Source: Platycnemis pennipes
Lineage: Eukaryota; Arthropoda; Insecta; Odonata; Platycnemididae
Length of the DNA stretch: 64,000 bases
Assembly (NCBI GenBank): GCA_933228895.1
Contig: OW121849.1
Span: forward strand, 38,038,354 to 38,102,353
Reading direction: 5' to 3'
The notes below the pieces were generated by a model. It made no database searches, was not told where the DNA came from, and saw only the letters and a program-made list of their open reading frames with translations. Both the position numbers and the translations under genes were made by a program. Positions within the stretch are counted from its first letter, which is position 1. The number at the start of each line of letters is the position of its first letter. This document shows, one piece after another, positions 1 through 10,096 of this stretch.

Positions 1-1388
1 GCGGCGTCTGCTAAATTCCAGGCTATTAAAATAATCCTTTAAATATTTTATGTGTTCTTAATGTTAAAATAGCCGTTATTTAAACATTGATTTAATGGAT
101 TATTCTAAACCCAATGAATTTTGAAAACATCCTTTAATGCTTCATAACGATAGATGTAATATACTCATATATTAAACAAAGATTATTCTGTCAAGAGTGT
201 TTAAAAAATTCTCGGTTTTATTTGATCCTGATAATTGGGAAAATGTTACTACTTCAAAGAGACGTTGAGTGGGTTTTGAATGACACTTAATGGTTTGAAT
301 GAATCCTTCTTTTGACTTGAATCTGGAGTGCTTTTTAGTGTATTTTTGAGAAGAAAATAAAGAGCCGTCGTCGTCAACATCACTGGTCATCAATCATTGA
401 TTTGCAGGATGATGCTCTCCACTCATTTTCCCATCGCCATCCGTTTGTAAATTAGCATAACTCTGCTCTTTTACATCTTCCGCTGCTTCTTCCACACATC
501 TGAAGCGAGATCTCCGTTCGTAGTTCTTTCTATTCGCTTTATATCTAACGATTTGTCTTCAGGAGACCATCCTGCCACAAGCTGTATCCGGGAGGGTTGA
601 GTCAGTTCTTGTCGGAATCCTTGTCGGATGTTCTTTCTCCTCTCCCTTTTCTGGAACTCGTATTATTTTTATTCACTCCTTTAGTCCATTTGATCTTCAT
701 CGTTCCTTTACGATATGTAAGTCATTTATAATTTAGATCTTGCTTGTTTGCCTCTGTTATTGCCAATGACTCATCTCCATTCAGGAGCCTGGGCCTCGAT
801 CATGGATCTTCATAAGGCGTGCGCTAGCGTTATCGTTATTTTTTTATTTAACTTATGTCAGAGAGAACGCAATCTCCGTTCTTTATTTTTCGCAAAGCAC
901 TTAAAATCGCTTATCGCAATCAGTGTAGCGAATTTTATAGACGGTTATTGTTAACCCTGCGGACCCTGCGCTACTCTAGGGGTAAGCGATAACGGTAAAG
1001 ATTGCAATAACTTGAAAGATGCATCCGTGACTCCACACCTGGTGTCCAGTTGCACGTTCTCAAGTATTACTTCTTAATTCTGGAGCATTTCGTTAGAATG
1101 AAGCCGTATAACTCACATGATTATAGTATTAGTCATTATCTCAAACAGTAATGGACAAAATCTGCGTATTAGCTTTCTCTCTACCTGTACATCAACATAG
1201 TCACGCACATTATATGGAACGCATGATCATTTTGAAAATCGAAGATCACTCTATTTAAATTAAGTTACAGTCAGACGAATTGATGACATTGGATCAATTG
1301 TTGATCTAGTGTTGCTGCAATTTAAGCACTTGAAATAAATATATTAATTGTCAAAATAGATGTCTGCACTTGAATATTGACCAACGTC
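1..1388. other. AT-rich DNA, no supported gene
   Basis: This stretch is AT-rich and holds only short open frames (the longest about 70 codons) that overlap on both strands and show no domain, splice context or codon pattern I can support. I see no tRNA-like boxes and no tandem array in it. It is best read as intergenic or intronic DNA. Confidence 0.6.
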
Positions 1389-1479
1389 CACAGAGATAAC
1401 GTTTATTTCAACCGGGATTCACTTTTTTAGAGCATCTTCTGTAAAAGGCGACACCCGGTCGCAATTAACGTTATCTGTG
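1389..1479. repeat. Imperfect hairpin, possible MITE remnant
   Basis: The left arm begins cacagagataacgtt (1389-1403) and the right arm ends aacgttatctgtg (1467-1479), its reverse complement apart from a 2-bp gap. Pairing continues inward: both arms carry accggg at the corresponding place, followed by T-rich DNA, and the centre near agagcatcttct is itself part of the fold. Each arm is roughly 40 bp. It may be a small fold-back element or the core of a MITE. I saw no clear target-site duplication. Confidence 0.5.
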
Positions 1480-2140
1480 CACAAGGTGCTCATTAGTTAA
1501 AGTGCAGTTATGTTCCGTTTCCACTCAATCATTCCTGAAACCTAAGAATTTGTCAAAATATATGTTAACCCGGGTTATTTTGTAGCCATTTCAGCAATTC
1601 GCAGATCAAATGGTGGGTTTAAAACCTAATCTCACATTTATGTTGCTTTCAAGACACAACCATTTGCAAGTATTGCCGTCATTTTCCTACTAAGTGATGC
1701 TTAGATTCATCTTCGATTAACATACCCGGGCTGTTGGTTGTGGAAATACACTTTTAATCACCTTACCACCCGTGATTGCCGGTGTATTCGGTAGTTTATG
1801 GGGTGATATTGCTCCTCTTTGAACGCTGCTCACCCTCACTGTTATTCACAGCCATAATCTCAGAAATGCCACCCCAATTCGTTTTTGACGTAGGAGGCGG
1901 ACGCTCTCCTTGCGAAAGTCTGAGAGAAAGTATGGAATCAAGGCGGTTTGGAGCAGAGTGGGGTTTGGTGGAGGGTTGAAGATTTAGATCCAAGGGTGAC
2001 CCTTCCAAAAAATCTTTAGATAGAGGGAAAATGGAAGAATACTGTTGAACAAGCGAATGAAAACATGAGAACACTGCATAATGATACCAATATTCTTCCG
2101 GCTGGTGTATATTTTTTTTCCCTTACGATCCGCGTGCGTG
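1480..2140. other. No supported gene
   Basis: Mixed-composition DNA with overlapping short frames on both strands near 1776-2074 and nothing recognisable in them. No repeats stand out apart from the microsatellite that follows. Confidence 0.5.

Positions 2141-2143
<3 letters not shown>

Positions 2144-2170
<27 letters not shown>
2144..2170. repeat. (TA)n microsatellite
   Basis: An uninterrupted TA dinucleotide run of about 13 units. Short frames through it encode Ile-Tyr repeats on both strands, an artefact of the dinucleotide repeat. Confidence 0.95.
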
Positions 2171-2171
<1 letters not shown>

Positions 2172-2224
2172 CTCTCATGGTCTCTCGCTGTGACTGGCAT
2201 CCGAGCGAGATAAGAGTGTTTTCA

Positions 2225-2545
2225 CGAAATCCCACGAGTTTTGGGGGAAAGAGAGGAGGGGAGAGTCGTGGAATGGGTCTTGCTAGCCTCCAGGGCTAGG
2301 TGTGGGGTGGGGCCTCTCGGGGGGACGTCTCTTTCATTTTTTAGGGCAGACAGAGTGAAAATAAGGAGAGGGTGGAAGCGGCGGGGTGAATGAGGCGACG
2401 GAACGGACCGAGGTGAGAAAAGCAGTGTGTTAGCGGCGGGAGCAACCGGGGGATGGGGAAGGCGGAGGTGGGGACGTTTTTTCAAGAAGCTTGGGTCGAG
2501 AGAATGGGTGAGGGAGGGGAAAGGACCGGGGAGGGTAAACGTCAC
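2225..2545. repeat. Purine/G-rich tract
   Basis: The plus strand is strongly purine-biased with many GGGG and GAGAGG runs, ending near ggagggtaaacg. Long open frames here on the minus strand (Pro/Ser/Leu-rich) are composition artefacts. Several closely spaced G-runs could form a G-quadruplex on the plus strand. Confidence 0.7.
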
Positions 2546-3175
2546 CGATGTTCAGTATATCCATCGTAGACATGAAAACATCGCCGCATCGATGCCTCCG
2601 AAATTGTCACATCCAAGAGGATAAGATTTGATTACATTGTAAAAGTTTAGATTAGTTAATCGAGAAATATCGCAACGAATTTGTTATGTGTTGCAAAATA
2701 GGAAATGCCATCACTATCATGGCTCTCAAATGAATTGCTGGACCAGTTTGCATTTAAGGAGAATTAGAAGGAAGGAAATTTGATCGATGGAAAGCATCAT
2801 TTAATGCGATGGTTCGATGAAAGCCCATGATATGGAATATAATCAAGGTTTGTCAGAAAGTGTAAGTCACCTGCACGCCTTGCATAGAATAGTGAGCAAC
2901 AGAAGAAGTTGGAGGGAAAGGATAGGTTTTCTAGTTGGGTTGACGGAAAGGTATAACATACTTATTTAAGAGGGAATTCAAATCCGGAAAGAAACTTTCT
3001 AAGCCCGACGAATTAGTTTTCTCTGTCGTCCTTTAGAAGAGTATCTTCTCCTATCGGTACAACATCACGACGTAATCGTTAAGTGAAGTATGATTATCGA
3101 TGATTATATAAAAGTTATCAATTTTTAAATTCAATAATACATTTTTATCAATTTTGGTAATTTTTGTGGTGGTAA
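2546..3175. other. No supported gene
   Basis: AT-rich sequence without recognisable coding, tRNA-like or tandem-repeat signals. Confidence 0.5.
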
Positions 3176-3319
3176 CTGCGTTGGGTTTCCATTCAGAAGG
3201 CTGGTGTTCCAAATGTGGCAGTGACTTGGATTTTCCATTGAGATCCGGTCCCTGCTTGAGTTTAAGAAAGCCATATGAGTGGAATACGGCTCCTGCCATT
3301 GATCTGTAGCACTTTTTTT

Positions 3320-3562
3320 TGCGTCTTTCTTGGAGAGTAGGCTAATGTCTCACTCTACCTTCCACTAATCTCACAAAAAGTCCTTCACACATCCACCCGA
3401 CTACTTCTTCTCAATGGTGCGTGTGACCTTAGTTGTCACTCGCCTCCAGCATTGACAACAATACATCCAGCTAAGCCGGTGCAGCAGAGTTCCCTAAACA
3501 ACACATCTTTCTTGGGAACCGCAGGCAGTGCGAAGGAAGGAACTAGCCCCCCTAAACTGATG
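3320..3562 (+). mobile_element. SINE-like body, decayed
   Basis: Two blocks resemble SINE bodies elsewhere in the window. The block gaaggaaggaactagccccc with its flank (3521-3560) matches the body of the SINE at 6007-6045, which has gggaaaggaactggcccccc. A second block, ggctaatgtct (3340-3350), is shared with the SINE-like piece at 34315-34325. No intact A or B box is visible here, so this is probably a 5'-truncated or old copy, possibly two overlapping ones. Boundaries are approximate. Confidence 0.45.
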
Positions 3563-4530
3563 TCTTAATTTCACTCGAATTTGGGATGCTTCTACTTGCT
3601 AATATTATTACTAGTCACTAATATTAGTGCATACTTAAACTTTCTGCTTGATCGAACCCGATGGTGTGACCGACATGATAAATACGAGACGATATGAATA
3701 AAATATCGATTTTAAGCCGACGTATCGTCGTCTCCCACAGCTTCGAGAGGAGAATTTAAAAAAAAGTCGAGGGAAGGGGTTGAGGAGGGTGTGTGGTGTG
3801 AGGTGGGTAGGTTGGAGGAAGAGGGGGGTGTGAGGGTGGGAACCATCTCACAGCGTGTGTGTCTGTGTGCACGGCTCGCGGGTCTGTCGCTCTTGTGATA
3901 GGGGGAATATGTGAAGTCGGCTGATCCCACCCCTCGTAAACTCACCCCCTCCAGGCTCCCGGGCTTCCCACCCCATTTCCCGTTGCCTCATTCCGCTGAC
4001 CCCCACCCCTCTCAGCACACACTCACACGCCCACCCCTTTTCCAGCTCCACACTTCCACCGGCCCTTAGTCCGACTTAAACTCCTCTTTTTCTCCAACGC
4101 GGTCTTTACACTCGAGGGGGCGTTTTATTTTTTTTTCCCCGCGAGAGGGCGCCAAGCTCAACGCGGCATAAATTCCGGTTTATGTTTATTTTCAACCGTC
4201 GTCGCCCCGGTGACGCAAGCGCTGCGTGTTCCTCGACGAGAGGAAAGGGTTAAGGGCCTTCCTGCCGCGTCTCCTTTTTATCAATACTGAATATTTTATT
4301 CGCAATAATCATGTGCACATGAGTGAATTTGTTGTGTTTTACGTTGGAGCATAAAATCTGTCCAGTTCGTTATCAGATGAAGTTCTGAATCGCTGAAGTG
4401 AAATCACAGTAGGGGAATTAAGTTTATGCTGTTGTACCAACTAAGAGAAAGACTGTCGAGAGCTGAGGCCACCAACACAGTCAAGGGAATTTAAGTATTT
4501 GGACATAGGTAGGGTACGGGGAATAAAGAT
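3563..4530. other. G-rich then C-rich simple tracts, no supported gene
   Basis: The plus strand is G-rich from about 3755 to 3850, with spaced GGG runs (G-quadruplex potential), then C-rich from about 3925 to 4060, then CpG-rich near 4130-4260. Opposing frames through these tracts are biased by composition. No exon or promoter can be supported, although the CpG-rich block could be regulatory. Confidence 0.5.
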
Positions 4531-4532
4531 GC

Positions 4533-4607
4533 TGGCCACGGTAGTCAAGTTGGTAAAGCGGCAGCCTGGCAACCCAAAGGGTGCGAGTTGAATTCCACCT
4601 AGGCCAT
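4533..4607 (+). mobile_element. tRNA-derived SINE head
   Basis: An A-box-like ggtagtcaagttgg (4540-4553) and a B-box-like gcgagttgaattcc (4583-4596) lie about 40 bp apart, flanked by complementary tggcca and aggcca that mimic an acceptor stem. The B box deviates from GGTTCGAATCC, so it is unlikely to be a functional tRNA gene. The 3' tail of the SINE is not defined. Confidence 0.5.
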
Positions 4608-4860
4608 GGATCTTGTAATAGTCTTAGAATTACAATCAGGTTTACGCCAGACGAGTCGGTACAGAAATCAGTTAGAGCAATTGAACGCCTTAATTATACT
4701 ATTGCAAGAAAACGTGAAGAGAGACCTAGGGTGTGTTCTTGAATCAATTGAGATTAATTCGGTACGTAACTAAGGACTCTCGTTATTTAACGTTTCGATC
4801 AGGATCGCTTCGTACCGGAGTTAATCACAAATGACTGATGTACACACTCATATGGGCTCG

Positions 4861-5424
4861 AAGTTAGACTTTTATTTAGAAAAACACATAATAGTAGAAA
4901 ATGTGGGCATAATTTTGACTTAGAATATTTTTTCTAACTACAATGTCGCTGAAAAACAATGGAATTAGTACTTAAATGCTTAGTGAAGTTAGAAATGCTT
5001 AAATGAAGTTAGACTTTTATTTACAAAAACACATAATAGTAGAAAATGTGGGCATAATTTTGATTTACAATATTTTTTCTAACTACAATGTCGCGGAAAA
5101 ACAATGGAATTAGTACTTAAATGCTTAGTGAAGTTAGAAATGCTTAAATGAAGTTAGACTTTTGTTTAGAAAAACACATAATAGTAGAAAATGTGGGCAT
5201 AATTTTGATTTACAATATTTTTTCTACCTACAATGTCGCGGAAAAACAATGGAATTACTACTTAAATGCTTAGTGAAGTTAGAAATGCTTAAATGCTTAA
5301 ATGAAGTTAGACTTTTATTTACAAAAACACATAATAGTAGAAAATGTGGGCATAATTTTGATTTACAATATTTTTTCTAACTACAATGTCGCTGAAAAAC
5401 AATGGAATTAGTACTTAAATGCTT
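4861..5424 (+). repeat. Tandem array, four copies of a ~145-bp unit
   Basis: Units start with aagttagacttttrttta at 4861, 5006, 5151 and 5304. The spacing is 145, 145 and 153 bp; the last difference is an extra 8-bp aaatgctt. The units are nearly identical, differing by single bases such as tatttaga against tatttaca and gtcgctg against gtcgcgg. Each unit ends in a sub-repeat of aaatgctt and tgaagttag. The array stops at 5424, where unrelated tttccggg begins. High identity suggests recent expansion. A 72-codon frame through it is not evidence of coding. Confidence 0.95.
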
Positions 5425-5855
5425 TTCCGGGAATCCACTTAAGAGTTAACCGTCTGGAGTAACTATTTGGCCCCGTATCTAGGAATCGCCTTCGAAGTTT
5501 AAGGTAATTACCGCTGCTAACTGCGCATTCGAGCCGGTGTTGGCGAAGAAACTTTACCTACTCTCATCATTTCTCACGTCCGTCGTAGCGTTCATCATGG
5601 CTGTGCTTACGCTCACGTCAAGGCACGGTTGTGACCTTAAAGCTCATTGTGAGGAAAAATAGGGAAGAAGTTGGATACTTAAGTCAAACTACCGTTGGAA
5701 AAAAGCGTAAACTTTTGAAATTCAGGGCAAGTTACTAAGGCGACAAAAATGCTTTCCATGTAAAATTACAGCATTAGGTCATGTTAATTTAATGGGGAAA
5801 TGAAGATTTTATTTTTTTACTTAGAAACAGCTGAATGATATTTTCATGGCTTACG
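5425..5855. other. No supported gene
   Basis: Mixed sequence between the tandem array and the next SINE, with no recognisable signal. Confidence 0.5.
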
Positions 5856-5864
5856 TATACATTA

Positions 5865-6142
5865 GGGGGTCGTGGTGGCCTAGTGGACCCACTGATCTAC
5901 TGACCGGAGGGTCTCGGGTTCAAATCCCGGGCAAGAGCCTTTCTGGACAACCCATCTAAGATCCTCGCGATTCGATTTCCTGCGTGTCAGAACTTGTTAG
6001 GAAATCGCAGATGGCCCAGGGAAAGGAACTGGCCCCCCTACCCTGAATGTGTGAATTTCACACGCCATTGGCTTATTACGGGGTGATCTCTACTCTCACC
6101 TATCAAAGAGCAACCTTCGGGTTGAATCACTGAGTGAGAATG
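5865..6142 (+). mobile_element. tRNA-derived SINE, nearly full length
   Basis: This is the clearest SINE in the window. It has a good A box, tggcctagtgg (5876-5886), and a canonical B box, gggttcaaatccc (5916-5928), about 40 bp apart. A tRNA-unrelated body follows with ggaactggccccccta and then caaccttcgggttgaa. The tRNA-like part does not close a proper acceptor stem, so it is not a tRNA gene. Flanks tatacatta (5856-5864) and tattcatta (6143-6151) are a plausible target-site duplication with one mismatch. SINEs of this kind are transcribed by RNA polymerase III and mobilised by LINE enzymes. Confidence 0.75.
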
Positions 6143-6151
6143 TATTCATTA

Positions 6152-6795
6152 CCCAATGGAGGTAGCATTTTTAATTTTATCGACCTAGGTAGTTAAGAAT
6201 GGTGGAGGCTTCGATTCAACGCCCTTGGCATATTATCTTGATAATCCTTGTTTTCTACTTATGTATGCGTTATTTTGCAAGCGAGTAAATTTGTGTGGAG
6301 GCGTACATGCTTTCGTGGTTCAATTACAGATTCATAATACAAGTGTAACCCAGGAGATCAATAACAGGGTAGGGTGACTGATGAGGTTGGCTTGACATAT
6401 TGTGTGGGGAGTGCTGGTGCAATTGATCCGAGGTTGCTGTTGATCCCTTGATATTCCTCACATCGCCTCAGATCATAGGCATAGGAGTCATAGAGTTGTA
6501 TGCTCGCCAGCCTATGATTGTTTCCCCTTTGCCCGATCTAACATGCAGCGTTTTTGGGGATATGAGTCCGTTCTAACACGTAAAATATTATATTTTGTCA
6601 AATATATTTTGGCCTCTTTTGTGGCGTTAAGAAATTCTCACCTGATTAACTCTTTAAGGTCATATCCACGATCCTGTGAGGATTTTTTAGTACCTGGGGC
6701 TAAGAATATTTTGCAGAAATAGGCTTTAAAAGTGCATACTAGGCTAGAGGTGTAGAAGGGCTGACACATAACCTTGGAGAAATAAAACATCTTTT
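6152..6795. other. No supported gene
   Basis: AT-rich DNA. The last part may be more decayed sequence from the LINE that becomes recognisable just downstream, but I cannot align it. Confidence 0.45.
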
Positions 6796-6799
6796 AGAC

Positions 6800-7492
6800 A
6801 GCCAATAAAAAATCTGGCTGAATACGCATAAATACCCAGCTATTAATAGGGAAGAAGATAAGAATACATACGATGATTATGTTGCACTTAGAATTACTAA
6901 AACTGGTGAGAGAGATTGACAACTTAGGAAGCAAAATAACGTCTGATAGATCAAGTGTAAAAGAAATACGGTGTAGAATACTTAGAGCAAAGATTGATTT
7001 AAACAAAGAAGAAAATTCTTCAATTCCAAATACGACAATAGGTATATTAATGAGGAAAAAGCTGGTTAAGACCTTTGTGTGCAGTGTTTTACTTTTTCGC
7101 AGTGACTCATGGACTGTTGGACAAGCGGGGAGGAAAATACTAGAATATTTTTAGATGTGGTTTTATAGTAGTATGTGAAAAATAGGCTGGACAGATCGAA
7201 TGACGAATCAATAGTTATTGAGAAAAGTGAAAGAAGAGCGGAAGCTGTAGAGAACATTAAAAGAAGACCGTACGGATGTATAGGTCATCTACTGAAGCAT
7301 AAGGAATTGGTGAAGATAATCTTAGAAGGGATGATAGAAGACAAAAGATATAAACGTAAACCCAGATTGGAGTATTGGAAGCACATAATGGTGGGCAGGG
7401 GATGTGGTCGGTTTTCGGAAATGAAGAGGGTGGCAGAGGATAGATAACGGTGGAGAGCTGTCACCAACCAACCTTGGTGGATTGACTACTAG
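6800..7492 (+). pseudogene. LINE reverse-transcriptase C-terminal remnant
   Basis: The translated plus strand follows the region after the RT palm of non-LTR retrotransposon ORF2 proteins. In order it shows RINTQLLIGKK (about 6820), a DNLGSKITSD block matching the usual YLGS-I-D motif, RKKLVKTFVCSVLLF then DSWT (near 7055-7115), MWFYSSM, KIGWTDRMTNQ, RRPYGCIGHLLKH, then KRKPRLEYWKHI and finally RWRAVTNQPWW before a stop at 7490. The frame is broken by stops at 7152, 7176, 7212 and 7445 and by a shift near 7215-7225. The catalytic FADD motif and the endonuclease are absent. It is a 5'-truncated dead copy. The clade is undecided; RTE- and CR1/Jockey-like elements both share this layout. Confidence 0.85.
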
Positions 7493-7526
7493 AAAAGAAG
7501 CCTAACGCTATCATAAGACTCATTCA

Positions 7527-7590
7527 TTCCATGGCTGGGTTTGAATCCGTGAACTTGTGATTATCAGAGCGGCTATTCACCATCCTGACG
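7527..7590 (-). mobile_element. Weak tRNA-like SINE head
   Basis: On the minus strand, an A-box-like stretch (complement of 7567-7584) precedes a B-box-like cggattcaaaccc (complement of 7537-7549). It sits directly behind the end of the LINE fragment. The boxes are imperfect and no tail is defined. Confidence 0.35.
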
Positions 7591-7599
7591 GGGAGCAAT

Positions 7600-8699
7600 A
7601 ATGTATGTGCGATAGCCTTAATGCCTAACTTCACCCAAAACCCCATTACAACCCAAAGTAAAGAGCCAAAGTTGACTTTCTTGGTGTGTTGTAAATAAAT
7701 TATGCCTTTTTCGTAACGAGCCTTAAAGTAAACATGTGCCTTTTCCCTTTCATTTCTGTCAGCTTCTAATGGCAGCCTTATTTTCGTTATTAAGCCCATT
7801 ACGAGCGCAATCTTTTTTATGGTGAAAACCTACCTTTACGCGTCCCTCCGCTTCCTTTCCACTGGGGTCGAAGTGCCGTGTCATCCCCTCGTCACGCGAG
7901 GTGGTGGATGCGATCCCTGGGTGGTGAGGCCGAAGGATTTGCTTCGGAAGAGGTTTTGACGGACGCCGCGACGAAAGCAGTGCTGTCACGGAGCCTCTCC
8001 TAGATTCGACTAGGAGAATGGTTCGGTCTTTTTTTGTCGTGGCACGCCGATTTGTACGTTCTGTCCACCTCCGCTAATCGTCATACGTTTTACATCCCTT
8101 CAGACGGACGCAGTATTGAAGTTCCTTCCACACAAATAGGGATTGCTGAAAAATCTGGCGCTTTCGGTATCCGAACCCACTATGCTCTAAAAATTCGACA
8201 GCAACCCTTCTATCCTTAAAACCTAATTCAACAATTTCTTTGAGAAGGAAAAAATGTAACATTGAGAGGGAGCTAGCTGAACATCACCTTATTTCCCATT
8301 TCTATGTATTTATCCTACCATTATCCATTCGTGCATGGGCTTACCTTTTATTTTAAACCCTTCCTTAGTCTCCTTTTCTTAATATTGCTACTATTATTGA
8401 CGAGGTATTATGTGGAAGAAGGGTCGATGTAGTCTCAACCTCGTCCCAAATTTGAAGAATAGTTTATTGTTTTTCCCCAATATACTATATCTCACATTTT
8501 CAACGAGTATCCGATAGTACGACACGTATGCAACATACGGTACGATATCGCTTATTTCACTATTTCCTCAGCTCTTTGTACGAAGACGTTACATTTTGTT
8601 ACTACACATATGATATGGAATCAAGAGAAAAATGATAGAATATAGTAGATTGACCATTATACGAAGAGCCGAGACGCCGAAGAATGCCGGGCAGCTTTT
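7600..8699. other. No supported gene
   Basis: CpG-containing DNA at 7810-8000, then AT-rich DNA. Opposing frames of up to about 90 codons occur near 7524-7989 but have no recognisable domain. Confidence 0.45.
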
Positions 8700-8867
8700 G
8701 CTAGCGGTATTGTCTGTGGTAAAATTTATTGTTACATCTATTTAGTTCATAGTTTGAAAGCTTTTTTCGGGTAGCAGGTGAATACGTAGATAGAATAGAC
8801 TGTTAAAAAGTAAGTGACTTGAGAACAGTATGTGACTCAGAATGTTTAATTTAAAGCATATTTTAGA
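8700..8867 (+). repeat. 168-bp direct repeat, copy 1
   Basis: Begins gctagcggtattgtct and ends aaagcatattttaga. It matches 9929-10096 over exactly 168 bp with about eight substitutions and no gaps. It is followed immediately by the 41-bp repeat at 8868-8908. AT-rich and without coding signal. Confidence 0.9.
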
Positions 8868-8908
8868 TTTTAGCTGGATTTATGATTGCTTCGTGAAAAT
8901 TTGCCCAT
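8868..8908 (+). repeat. 41-bp direct repeat, copy 1
   Basis: Runs from ttttagctggattta to aaaatttgcccat and matches 9751-9791 with two substitutions. Here it abuts the 168-bp repeat; in the other copy the two modules are separated and in the opposite order. Confidence 0.9.
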
Positions 8909-9430
8909 CTTAGCGACGGTAATAGCGGAATTTTCGGTCACGCATCTTGACTCCTGCCATGCACACCCCCTTCCCCGTTGTGTGTGCAGCGACTTGCCGA
9001 ATAGCAGATGAGCGATCCCTGCCCGCAGGACGGCTCGGATGGCTTCAGCGCTGTCCGCCCCTCGACTTGTAATCCGGCCCTGATGAACTTCGTTTTCGTC
9101 GGCGATTAGTCTTGTCATGATGAGGAAATCCCGCGTGGATTGATAGGGGAGGGGGAGACGGGGGTTGCCGGGCAGCGCTGGGTCACCAGGCCGAAGTCAG
9201 GAGGGATGTGTATATCGGGGGGCTGACGTGGCCCAAGGACCAATTTCGTCGCTCCGGACAGGGAAGCAATTAGCCTCCTCTCCCGCAACATGAAAAATGG
9301 GCCACTCGGGCTTTTTAAGGGCTTATTGGCGAGGGGGTGGCGAAATTGAAACCTGTCGGAACGTGAAGCCCTCCCTTTTCGCTCGAAGTGCGTGCCGCCT
9401 TGAGATTACGGCAAGGCTTTTTGTTGATGA
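8909..9430. other. GC-rich block between rearranged repeats
   Basis: CpG- and G-rich DNA that contrasts sharply with the AT-rich repeats on either side. A minus-strand frame of about 82 codons ends at 8870 and covers part of it; no domain is recognised. It could be an older unique segment around which the AT-rich repeats inserted, or a regulatory island. Confidence 0.4.
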
Positions 9431-9750
9431 TGTTTTTTGGGTAAATTCAGTCGGGGATGGGAATGTTTCATGAAAAATATTGCTGGTTTATACTGTCTGT
9501 AGGTGATTTACCGGCCTGAAGTAGCGGGATTGAACTCTCGAGGATTCAAGTATGTGCCGAGGAATATACTTATATTATTCTGGCAGTACATATGTAGGGC
9601 CTATTTTTTTAGCCATAGCATTCTGATATTTTTCACTATCCTTGGTTAAACACATAAAATCACTGCGTCAGTATCATAAAATATTTTTTTGATAGCTGGA
9701 AAACCTATTTGAGGTTTTAGGTTGATTTACGGTCAATTTACCATTGAAGG

Positions 9751-9791
9751 TTTTAGCTGGATTTACGATTGATTCGTGAAAATTTGCCCAT
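9751..9791 (+). repeat. 41-bp direct repeat, copy 2
   Basis: Second copy of the ttttagctggattta module (39 of 41 bases match 8868-8908). It lies 137 bp before the second copy of the 168-bp module. Confidence 0.9.
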
Positions 9792-9928
9792 TTAATTTTC
9801 CATGCCCGGTTCACCCAGTTATTTGAAATAATTATGAAATAGGAATAGCTTTTTTACTCTTTGGCAGGGTAATTTTATAGTGCGATATCCATAAAATCAA
9901 TGACAAAACGACAATCTTTAAATTTATT

Positions 9929-10096
9929 GCTAGCGGTATTGTCTATGGTAAAATTTATTGTTCCGTCTATTTAGTTCATAGTTTGCAAGCTTTTTTCGGG
10001 TAGCAGGTGAATACGTCGATAGAATAGACTGTTAAAAAGCAAGTGACATGAGAACAGTATGTGACTCAGAATGTATAATTTAAAGCATATTTTAGA
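9929..10096 (+). repeat. 168-bp direct repeat, copy 2
   Basis: Gap-free match to 8700-8867 at about 95% identity, offset by 1,229 bp. The downstream sequence diverges at once (aacttgcaaaatt against ttttagctgg), so the 3' edge at tttaga is sharp in both copies. Confidence 0.9.

Noticed and set aside
5162..5380. 72-codon frame with internal peptide repetition
   Set aside because: It simply translates the 145-bp tandem array.
5865..5940. Functional tRNA gene
   Set aside because: A and B boxes are good but the acceptor stem does not pair and a SINE body follows.
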